In this document: positions 1-5,693 of the stretch, in pieces
Numbering within the stretch: position 1 is the stretch's first letter
How the letters are laid out: every line of letters starts with the position of its first letter
Source: an uncultured Lachnospiraceae bacterium
GTDB lineage: Bacteria > Bacillota > Clostridia > Lachnospirales > Lachnospiraceae
DNA: 5,711 bases
Reading direction: 5' to 3'
NCBI GenBank assembly: GCA_945836565.1
Contig: CAMALN010000123.1
Location: 1 to 5,711 of the forward strand
Program-made: the position numbers and the translations under genes
Notes under the pieces: model-generated
What the model saw: the letters and a program-made list of their open reading frames with translations, nothing else
Databases searched by the model: none
What the model was told of the DNA's origin: nothing

Positions 1-1358
1 GGAAGCTTAAGCGGAAGCTCCTCATATGGTACGGCAACTATGCCACAGCTTGGACAGTGGATAAGAGGAATCGGCTCTCCCCAATATCTCTGACGGTTGA
101 AGGCCCAGTCCTTCATCTTGTACTGAACTCCGGCCTCACCTATACCCATCTTGGATATCTCCTCTACCATACGTGCGATAGAATCCTTCTTGTTGTTATA
201 ACCATTGAGGAACTCTGAGTTAATCATCTCACCATCGCCTGTGTAAGCTGCCTCCTCAATATTTCCACCCTTGATTACCTGAATTATATCTATACCAAAC
301 TTCTTCGCGAAGTCATAGTCTCTCTGGTCATGTGCAGGTACCGCCATAATAGCTCCTGTACCATAGCCCATCATAACATAATCTGCTATGAATATAGGTA
401 TCTTCTTGCCATTCACTGGATTGATTGCCTCTAATCCGGCAAGCTTAACACCTGTCTTATCCTTTACAAGCTGTGTTCTCTCGAACTCAGTCTTCTTGGT
501 ACATTCCTGACGATATGCAGTCACCTCATCCATATTGGCAATCTGGTCTGCATACTTGTCGATAAGCGGATGCTCCGGTGCAATAACCATAAATGTTACA
601 CCGAAAAGTGTATCCGGTCTTGTTGTATATATCTTAAGCTTCTCATCCTTATCGGCAATTGAGAAATTCACAAATGCTCCCTGAGACTTACCAATCCAGT
701 TCTCCTGCTGCTGCTTAACATTTCCCGGATAGTCGACCTCTGAAAGTCCCTGCAAAAGCTTGTCAGCATACTCTGTGATTCTAAGATACCATACCGTCTT
801 TGACTTCTGTACGACATCGCTGTGGCATACATCACACTTGCCACCCTGGCTATCCTCGTTTGAGAGAACAACCTTGCAGGACGGACAATAATTTACGAGT
901 GCTGTATCTCTGAAAACCAAGCCCTTCTCAAACATCTTGAGGAATATCCACTGTGTCCACTTGTAATAATTCTCATCAGTGGTATCTATAACCCTGCTCC
1001 AGTCAAATGAGAAGCCAACCCTCTTAAGCTGATTTGAAAATCTCGCAATGTTAGTATCTGTTATCTCTCTGGGATGTGTATTTGTTTTTATCGCATAGTT
1101 CTCTGTAGGTAATCCGAATGCATCAAAGCCAATCGGAAAAAGCACATTATATCCCTGCATTCTGCGCTTTCTTGATACAACCTCTACACTGGAATAAGCC
1201 TTAATGTGTCCGACATGCATACCTGCACCGCTTGGATATGGGAATTCAACCAAGCCATAGAACTTAGGCTTGTCACTTCCGTCAACTGCCTCAAATATCT
1301 TGGCGTCCTCCCATTTCTTCTGCCACTTAGGCTCAATCTTCTTAAAATCATGTCTCAT
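1..1358 (-). CDS. leuS: Leucyl-tRNA synthetase, N-terminal 452 residues (cut by window edge)
   Basis: This cytoplasmic class I aminoacyl-tRNA synthetase activates leucine with ATP, charges tRNA-Leu and hydrolyses misacylated tRNA. The frame is open from the window edge to an ATG at 1358, preceded by AGGAGG at 1371-1366 with 7 nt spacing. Visible parts in order are PYPSGAG followed by the HIGH-type motif HVGH (residues 48-51), FPIGFDAFGLPTEN (74-87), and a four-cysteine zinc module (C158, C161, C175, C178). The CP1 editing domain follows, with TTRPDTLFG (245-253), GTGAIMAVPAHDQRD (333-347) and its conserved Asp347. The catalytic core then resumes with WAFNRQRYWGEPIP (418-431), and a second CxxC pair lies at 435/438. 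Family members have roughly 800-860 residues, so about 55% is present; the KMSKS loop and anticodon-binding domain lie outside. No frameshift is seen. It is probably the last of four co-directional genes. Confidence 0.97.
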   Translation of the reverse strand, partial: MRHDFKKIEPKWQKKWEDAKIFEAVDGSDKPKFYGLVEFPYPSGAGMHVGHIKAYSSVEVVSRKRRMQGYNVLFPIGFDAFGLPTENYAIKTNTHPREITDTNIARFSNQLKRVGFSFDWSRVIDTTDENYYKWTQWIFLKMFEKGLVFRDTALVNYCPSCKVVLSNEDSQGGKCDVCHSDVVQKSKTVWYLRITEYADKLLQGLSEVDYPGNVKQQQENWIGKSQGAFVNFSIADKDEKLKIYTTRPDTLFGVTFMVIAPEHPLIDKYADQIANMDEVTAYRQECTKKTEFERTQLVKDKTGVKLAGLEAINPVNGKKIPIFIADYVMMGYGTGAIMAVPAHDQRDYDFAKKFGIDIIQVIKGGNIEEAAYTGDGEMINSEFLNGYNNKKDSIARMVEEISKMGIGEAGVQYKMKDWAFNRQRYWGEPIPLIHCPSCGIVAVPYEELPLKL

Positions 1359-1375
1359 CTTATATCCTCCTGAAT

Positions 1376-1394
1376 TAACTGCCTTGGGCAGTTA
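1376..1394 (-). promoter_or_regulatory. Perfect 8-bp stem-loop just upstream of the leuS ribosome binding site
   Basis: The leader RNA reads TAACTGCC, loop CAA, GGCAGTTA, ending 4 nt before the AGGAGG of leuS. No T-run follows on either strand, so it does not look like an intrinsic terminator. Its position suggests an effect on ribosome access or mRNA stability, but that role is inferred. The pairing itself is directly visible. Confidence 0.5.
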
Positions 1395-1406
1395 TATATC
1401 TTATGT

Positions 1407-1425
1407 ACACAGAGCTTGTCCGTGT
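1407..1425 (-). promoter_or_regulatory. Second stem-loop in the leader between DUF4250 gene and leuS
   Basis: In the minus-strand RNA, ACACGGA pairs with TCTGTGT around the 5-nt loop CAAGC, giving 7 bp with one G-U wobble. On the plus strand the same position would be an A-C mismatch, which fits a structure that acts in the leuS-direction transcript. It lies 12 nt upstream of the 8-bp hairpin. No U-tract follows. Function is unknown. Confidence 0.35.
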
Positions 1426-1435
1426 TAATATCATT

Positions 1436-1621
1436 TTACACAAATCTGCGATTTTCCGCATCATATGTATAATCAATAGCTGCAAGCTTGGATATTATCT
1501 CGTCCGCATCCACATCAAACTGTGCCGCTAGCTCCTCCAAGGTAAGAGCATCATCTCGCATCCTTGTATTCACGAAGCTAAGCAACATCATCGGATCCTT
1601 CGGCATATTCTCTATAGACAT
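1436..1621 (-). CDS. DUF4250 domain protein, 61 residues
   Basis: This small soluble protein matches the pattern I recall for DUF4250, a family of unknown function. Near the N-terminus it has MPKDPMMLLSFVNTRMRD (6-23), then a helix-turn-helix-like stretch with LTLEELAAQFDVDADEI (26-42), and it ends in YTYDAENRRFV (51-61). It fills the whole chain. I place the start at the ATG at 1621 because GAGGTG lies at 1634-1629 with 7 nt spacing. The alternative GTG at 1636 would add five residues (MRCCS) and has no clear ribosome binding site. With the ATG start, a single base separates it from the TAG of the upstream gene, so the two are probably translationally coupled. The helix-turn-helix resemblance raises nucleic-acid binding as a possibility, but this is not established. 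Confidence 0.85.
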   Translation of the reverse strand: MSIENMPKDPMMLLSFVNTRMRDDALTLEELAAQFDVDADEIISKLAAIDYTYDAENRRFV

Positions 1622-1622
1622 A

Positions 1623-2525
1623 CTACAGCACCTCACCCGTGATAAGCCATGGTGAAGGCTGAGTTACGAATACAGAATTCTTATCCGTCTTTGAAACGGT
1701 AATCTGCATAACCTCCATATTCCCTATACCATACTTCTCGAAAAGTGCCTTGATGCCTGCAAGTATATCAAGCTCAAGTGTATATATGACAAATTGCATC
1801 CTTGGATTCTTCTTGATAAGTCTCGCGATATCCTCCTCGAGATGCTTATTTGCAACGATAAATGAAAGACGTGGCTCAGGGATGATGTCCATACACTCCT
1901 GGTCAAGATTTGGTATAATCTTAACATTGTGCACACCGAAATGCTTTACGTTGTCCTCCATGGTTTCCTTTGCGCCCTTATCATTCTCAACGCATATAAT
2001 AGTTCCGTCTACTGCCACAAATGCGGCCTCTATGGCTATGCTCTCTGCATCGACAAGACATATGGTATCCTGGCTTCCTACAGCGAGCTTACTCATAATC
2101 ACGGCTCTTATCTCATTGCCGACATACTTAATCGGTCCCTTTGAGAACATATCGTTCTTCATACCAATTCTGTATGACTCTCTTGTATTCTCATTTAAGA
2201 TATAGATTACTGTAGGTCCTGTTATCTTCTGATTGATAACCTCTTTTAGCTTTGCCTGCTTAATGGGAATCGCAAGACTTGTTCCTGCTCCGTACCATAT
2301 ATCATATTCTCCAAAGCCGGCTTCCCAGAAATCATAAAACAGATCCTCATGAAGCTCATCAGCAAATACAAGTACTCTCTTATGAGTCTCCACAAAAGGG
2401 ATGACATTCTTCATCTTTCCGCAGATGTCAAGTATCTTTATCTTTTCCGGACTTACATCCTGCTTATTTGAAAAATATCCCATCCATTCCAGTATCTGAT
2501 TATTTGTATAACTTCCCTTAGCCAT
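1623..2525 (-). CDS. CobL/CbiT-like protein with degenerate methyltransferase motifs
   Basis: The 300-residue soluble protein resembles the CbiE-CbiT (CobL) precorrin methyltransferases by motif order. Residues about 50-115 recall the second half of a CbiE domain. MFSKGPIKYVGNEIRAVIMSKL (126-147) matches the lead-in to CbiT. Residues 154-206 follow the CbiT SAM-binding fold, with IAIEAAF, an acidic residue after strand 2 (E180) and NVKHFGVHNVKIIPN. The C-terminal SPWLITG (291-297) matches the NPV-x-L-ITG ending of CbiT. However, the glycine-rich SAM loop (GxGxG) is DAESI here (159-163), and the GGSG substrate loop reads ANKH (225-228). At 300 residues it is also about 100 shorter than fused CobL, lacking most of the CbiE N-terminal half. 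Precorrin methylation is therefore doubtful; a repurposed or non-catalytic paralogue is more likely. The start at 2525 has TAAGGAGG at 2540-2533 with 7 nt spacing. Confidence 0.75.
   Translation of the reverse strand: MAKGSYTNNQILEWMGYFSNKQDVSPEKIKILDICGKMKNVIPFVETHKRVLVFADELHEDLFYDFWEAGFGEYDIWYGAGTSLAIPIKQAKLKEVINQKITGPTVIYILNENTRESYRIGMKNDMFSKGPIKYVGNEIRAVIMSKLAVGSQDTICLVDAESIAIEAAFVAVDGTIICVENDKGAKETMEDNVKHFGVHNVKIIPNLDQECMDIIPEPRLSFIVANKHLEEDIARLIKKNPRMQFVIYTLELDILAGIKALFEKYGIGNMEVMQITVSKTDKNSVFVTQPSPWLITGEVL
1629..1634 (-). promoter_or_regulatory. Ribosome binding site that decides the DUF4250 start
   Basis: GAGGTG on the minus strand sits 7 nt before the ATG at 1621, the same spacing seen for leuS and the CbiT-like gene. 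It lies inside the last codons of the upstream reading frame, so ribosomes finishing that gene would stop on top of this site. This favours 1621 over the GTG at 1636. Confidence 0.7.
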
Positions 2526-2556
2526 ATGTCCGCCTCCTTAGACTTATAATCACAAT

Positions 2557-4077
2557 TTATTTATTATCTGATATATTACTATCGTTATTCTTATCCACTG
2601 CCTCCGAAGAATTATTCGATGCACCGGTTTTTGTATCACCGGATATATCCGTTCCTTCCTCAAGCAACTTCTCTGTCTCTCCTAACTGTTCATTTGCATC
2701 CTCGAGCATAGAAAGCTCTCTCTGTCTCTTCCACATCTTACGTTGCTTTTTCTTACGCTGTCTGGCTGTAATTCTCTCTTCATGCTTTGACCTGTATACC
2801 GGTTTACCCGTCTTCAAATCAAAGCCTATCAGTCTGTAATAATCCTCAGTCTTAGATGAAAGCTTCTTTGCACGCAGCGAATCTCTCAGGTTTACAGCTA
2901 CAAACGCATAGATGCAGGCAAATGCAGGAACACCCAGAATCATGCCCGGAACACCGAACAAATCGCCTCCTACCAATATTGCAACCAGAACCCACATACC
3001 GGAAAGACCTGTTGAATCTCCGAGTATTATCGGTCCAAGAATATTTCCGTCAAACTGCTGTAAGCAGAGAACAAATATTATGAATATAACAAACATAATC
3101 GGACCATCCATAATCGCAAGAAAGGCTGCCGGCACTGCTCCTATAAGCGGGCCGAAGAATGGTATGATATTTGTAAATCCAATAATTACACTTATAAGAA
3201 CTGCATAGCTGTAATTCATGCTGTTTGTAAAGACAAAGCACATTACACCGATAATGAATGAATCCAGAATCTTACCATTGATAAATCCACCGAATACAGT
3301 GTTAGCATATGCAAGACCGCTTAATATCTTGTTACCTCTTTTCTTTGAGAACAAGCAATATATAACCTTCTTACCCTGTGCAATTAAAGTCTCCTTGCTT
3401 GCAAGCATATATATCATAACTATCATGCCAACAAAGAAATTAAGGACTGCCTTAACACCTACTACCAAACCATTTGATACCTTGATAACTATGGTGTCCA
3501 TATTCGGCATAATCTTCTGCTCAAAAAAGTCCATAAGATGCGTCTCAGTATATGTCAGAAGCTCAGTCAGCTTTCCTTCAAGCTTATCATTCTTTGCGAA
3601 CATCTTATTTACCCATTCCTGAACCTCTCTAAGATAATTCGGAATGTCCTGAACCAACTGTTGCAGGCTTGTGTAAAAGCTTGGTATGACAAGCACAAAG
3701 AAGCCTGCCACTATGCCCAAAAATACTATTACAGTCAAGATAAGAGACGGCGCCTTTGTGCGTTTATATATAACATCATATTTGTCAGCCTCATCCTCGA
3801 CAGAAAGCTCAAGTGCAGCACATCTCTTCTTGCTGTAAAAAATCCTAAATATAAGCGTACTCAAGCCCTTTCGAATATACAGCATAATAGGATTCAGTAA
3901 AAACGCAAGAATAATACCTATAATTACAGGTGTCAAAGCACTGAAAAAACGGCCAATAACCGCAAGTATACTCTTCCATTGTCCTATTACCTCAGAGAAG
4001 AGAATACAGATACAGATAGACACCGTAATTACAATACCAATACGTATATAATTTTTATTCCATTTATTATTGCTCAT
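2557..4077 (-). CDS. AI-2E family transporter (TqsA/YtvI-like permease)
   Basis: This 506-residue integral membrane protein belongs to the AI-2E (formerly UPF0118) family. Members have been linked to export of autoinducer-2 or to Na+/H+ exchange, so the substrate cannot be assigned. Hydrophobic segments lie at about 12-31, 37-68, 110-132, 202-226, 268-286, 290-320, 327-341 and 359-396, with an amphipathic region at 133-195 between the third and fourth. Family hallmarks are FGGFINGKILDSFIIG (262-277), GFTNIIPFFGPLIGAVPA (300-317) and QFDGNILGPIILGDSTGLSG (341-360). It is longer than the usual 350-400 residues: the loop at about 71-108 is charged, and residues 425-506 form a cytoplasmic tail that is strongly basic (429-454) and then acidic and Asn/Ser-rich. 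The start at 4077 is the only sensible Met, but AGGGG lies 13 nt upstream, unusually far. It is the first gene of the probable operon. Confidence 0.93.
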   Translation of the reverse strand: MSNNKWNKNYIRIGIVITVSICICILFSEVIGQWKSILAVIGRFFSALTPVIIGIILAFLLNPIMLYIRKGLSTLIFRIFYSKKRCAALELSVEDEADKYDVIYKRTKAPSLILTVIVFLGIVAGFFVLVIPSFYTSLQQLVQDIPNYLREVQEWVNKMFAKNDKLEGKLTELLTYTETHLMDFFEQKIMPNMDTIVIKVSNGLVVGVKAVLNFFVGMIVMIYMLASKETLIAQGKKVIYCLFSKKRGNKILSGLAYANTVFGGFINGKILDSFIIGVMCFVFTNSMNYSYAVLISVIIGFTNIIPFFGPLIGAVPAAFLAIMDGPIMFVIFIIFVLCLQQFDGNILGPIILGDSTGLSGMWVLVAILVGGDLFGVPGMILGVPAFACIYAFVAVNLRDSLRAKKLSSKTEDYYRLIGFDLKTGKPVYRSKHEERITARQRKKKQRKMWKRQRELSMLEDANEQLGETEKLLEEGTDISGDTKTGASNNSSEAVDKNNDSNISDNK

Positions 4078-4083
4078 AGGATG

Positions 4084-4104
4084 AATTATTCCCCTTTAAT
4101 AATT
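4084..4104 (-). promoter_or_regulatory. AU-only hairpin carrying the AI-2E gene's ribosome binding site in its loop
   Basis: The leader RNA reads AATTATT, then AAAGGGG, then AATAATT. The two arms pair perfectly over 7 bp and present the purine-rich AAAGGGG as a 7-nt loop. The GGGG is 13 nt from the ATG at 4077, while the other well-supported starts here use 7 nt. Folding would keep the site exposed; whether it matters in vivo is inference, since seven A-U pairs are weak. Confidence 0.4.
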
Positions 4105-4131
4105 ATCTAAAACAAGTAATCACCAGTCGTA

Positions 4132-4160
4132 ATTATAACAAAATTAACACCTGCTAACAA
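4132..4160 (-). promoter_or_regulatory. Sigma-70-type promoter with extended -10 for the AI-2E to leuS operon
   Basis: On the minus strand, TTGTTA (4160-4155) and a perfect TATAAT (4137-4132) are separated by exactly 17 nt. A TG one base before the -10 makes it an extended -10 element. Transcription would begin near 4125, giving a leader of just under 50 nt before the ATG at 4077. No competing promoter of similar quality was seen on this strand between 4077 and leuS. Confidence 0.75.
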
Positions 4161-4197
4161 GTAAGAATAAGATATTATTTCCATTTTTTTAGGCTTC

Positions 4198-4226
4198 TTG
4201 ACTTATATACTATTATTTACTAAAAT
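4198..4226 (+). promoter_or_regulatory. Sigma-70-type promoter for the AAA_14/DUF4143 ATPase gene
   Basis: TTGACT (4198-4203) and TAAAAT (4221-4226) are separated by 17 nt. A seven-T run at 4184-4190, eight bases upstream of the -35, could act as an UP-like element. The expected transcription start near 4233 lies after the ATG at 4229, which excludes that ATG and supports translation from 4253 with a leader of about 20 nt. Confidence 0.72.
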
Positions 4227-4240
4227 AAATGTGTCAAAAA

Positions 4241-4249
4241 AGGAGAAGG
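4241..4249 (+). promoter_or_regulatory. Ribosome binding site that decides the ATPase start
   Basis: AGGAGAAGG lies just before the ATG at 4253; its AGGAG core (4241-4245) is 7 nt from that codon. The in-frame ATG at 4229 lies upstream of this site and has no ribosome binding site of its own. Confidence 0.8.
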
Positions 4250-4252
4250 TTT

Positions 4253-5617
4253 ATGTTCAGACAGGTTATAAATGATTTTGCGAGCTGGTATGAAGAGCCT
4301 CGCCGAAAGCTTCTATATGTGAAGGGCGCACTCGGTGTAGGAAAAACCTGGGCAATCAAGGATTTTGCCACAGGCTTTTTTGCGAGCTTTGTGTATATTA
4401 ATCTATGCGACAATCCTGATATATGCAGCCTGCTTACCTTGAACAATCTGGACAAGGACCTTGTAAAGAAGATACAATCTAATGATTTCCCACTTGATTT
4501 GCCTGACATCAAGCCAATTTTAGATGCACAGGTTACTCTTGTTGACAAGCTTCTGTCAGAAAGATATCCCGATACCGATTTTGAAAAAGCAATGCTTATA
4601 TTTGATGATGCAGAGAGCTTTAGTATATCTGATTGCCTTATGCATAACTTTAAGAAGCTGCATCCGGGATACAGTATCTCTGTAGTTGCATCAACCATGG
4701 AAATCACACCATATCAATATCACTATAAGGATATTTTCGAGATAATCCGTATGAGGCCAATGTCCTTTGAGGAATATCTGATAGCACAAAAAGCCCATCC
4801 TCTCATTGCGGCAATAAACAACAACAAATCTGTGCCACTCAATCCCTTCGAGGAAAAGGCTATATTGAATTATCTTCGTGATTATCTGTTAATCGGTGGA
4901 ATGCCGGGCATAGTAAATGAATATATCAAAACAAAAAATTATTCAAGGATTCGTTCTATGCAGAATGAAATTATCAAGAAATATGAAACCATAATATATA
5001 AAAAGCTGTCATCCTCTATGTCGCAAAGATGCAGAAGAATATGGAAATCAATTCCATCACAGCTCGAGCGTGATAACAAGAAATTCATGTACAAGTACAC
5101 AGAGCAAAACGCACGTGCCAGAGAATATTCCGAGGCTACACAGGTATTATGCAATCTTGGTTTTGCAAGAAAGCTGCCCAGACTTACAGCTGCAATACTT
5201 CCGTTAGAGGAACATGCCGATTACAAATCCTTTGAGTTGTTCCTTGTGGACCACGGATTACTCAGGGCTATGTACAACCTTCCAATATCCGAGGAGCTTG
5301 CAGTAGCTGATATTCTGCAGGAAAAAAACGGAGCCATAGCGGAGCAGTACTGCTTTCAGGAATTAAGCGGTAAGCTTGGCTATCTGTATTATTGGATATC
5401 AGGAGCTACTGCAAGAGTTCCTTTTGTATACGAGAGTGACCACAGCGCAATTCCTGTAGACATACAGCTTGTTCCGAGAACAAAGGCGCAGAATGTAAAG
5501 GTCTTCGCAAAGAAGAACGAGGGCATAGATATTTCGCTGAAGATTTCGCTTGAACAGGTTGCTCTTAAGAAGGATGTGCTGAATGTGCCTGCATATAGCT
5601 TGTGGACATTGATTTAG
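4253..5617 (+). CDS. AAA_14/DUF4143 ATP-binding protein with altered C-terminal nuclease-like motif
   Basis: This 454-residue cytoplasmic P-loop ATPase is of the AAA_14 plus DUF4143 type (COG1373-like), whose biological role is generally unknown. The Walker A is GALGVGKT (25-32), and the Walker B strand is AMLIFDDAE (113-121). MRPMSFEEYL (167-176) and LIGGMPGIVNEYI (213-225) match family landmarks. A winged-helix-like middle runs at about 260-310. DUF4143 begins around SFELFLVDHGLLRAM (326-340), followed by NGAIAEQYCFQEL (359-371) and YYWIS (379-383). In many relatives an E-V-D-F and P-(I/V)-E-V-K pair follows, recalling PD-(D/E)XK nucleases. Here those sites read ARVPF (387-391) and PVDIQ (401-405), so the expected Asp and Lys are missing although the chain runs to its normal end. 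I chose the ATG at 4253 over 4229 from the ribosome binding site and promoter. It is a divergent single gene; no antitoxin-like partner is visible. Confidence 0.88.
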   Translation: MFRQVINDFASWYEEPRRKLLYVKGALGVGKTWAIKDFATGFFASFVYINLCDNPDICSLLTLNNLDKDLVKKIQSNDFPLDLPDIKPILDAQVTLVDKLLSERYPDTDFEKAMLIFDDAESFSISDCLMHNFKKLHPGYSISVVASTMEITPYQYHYKDIFEIIRMRPMSFEEYLIAQKAHPLIAAINNNKSVPLNPFEEKAILNYLRDYLLIGGMPGIVNEYIKTKNYSRIRSMQNEIIKKYETIIYKKLSSSMSQRCRRIWKSIPSQLERDNKKFMYKYTEQNARAREYSEATQVLCNLGFARKLPRLTAAILPLEEHADYKSFELFLVDHGLLRAMYNLPISEELAVADILQEKNGAIAEQYCFQELSGKLGYLYYWISGATARVPFVYESDHSAIPVDIQLVPRTKAQNVKVFAKKNEGIDISLKISLEQVALKKDVLNVPAYSLWTLI

Positions 5618-5663
5618 ATTTTGACATAACGCTTGCATAGGCAGAATATATTTCAATACGGGA

Positions 5664-5693
5664 CCGCTTGCGCTTAGATGCGCCTCACAGCGG
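5664..5693. repeat. GC-rich nested inverted repeat downstream of the ATPase gene
   Basis: Outer arms CCGCT (5664-5668) and AGCGG (5689-5693) enclose inner arms GCGC (5670-5673) and GCGC (5680-5683) around the loop TTAGAT. One unpaired base on one side and five on the other separate the two stems. It is far richer in G+C than the flanking AT-rich DNA. It might be the ATPase gene's transcript end, but no T-run follows in either direction. It could also be part of a dispersed repeat or a structured leader continuing past the window edge. Confidence 0.4.

Noticed and set aside
1359..1435. Possible internal promoter for leuS, with CGGACA as -35 and TATATA as -10 on the minus strand.
   Set aside because: The -35 matches only four of six bases, the spacer is 18 nt and the AT-rich -10 is ordinary for this DNA. 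It is too weak beside the clear operon promoter.
1750..2205. Open frames on the plus strand opposite the CbiT-like gene (1750-2205 and 1929-2144).
   Set aside because: They lie wholly antisense to a gene with recognisable family motifs, have no ribosome binding site and give low-complexity Ser/Ile/Leu-rich products. They are shadow frames.
1623..2525. Annotating this gene as an active cobalamin-pathway methyltransferase (cobL, cbiE or cbiT).
   Set aside because: The SAM-binding glycine loop and the GGSG loop are missing, the CbiE half is incomplete and no cobalamin gene is adjacent, so no gene symbol is given.
2856..3900. Several plus-strand frames opposite the AI-2E gene.
   Set aside because: They are antisense to conserved membrane-protein sequence and overlap each other in different frames, with no initiation signals or family resemblance.
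4166..4190. Terminator-like AATAA-GATA-TTATT followed by seven T on the plus strand.
   Set aside because: The stem is only five A-T pairs, and no plus-strand gene in the window ends before it. The T-run fits better as an UP-like tract before the ATPase promoter.
4234..4707. A 157-residue minus-strand frame opposite the ATPase N-terminus.
   Set aside because: It mirrors the Walker A and B coding region and has no ribosome binding site. The plus frame carries the conserved motifs.
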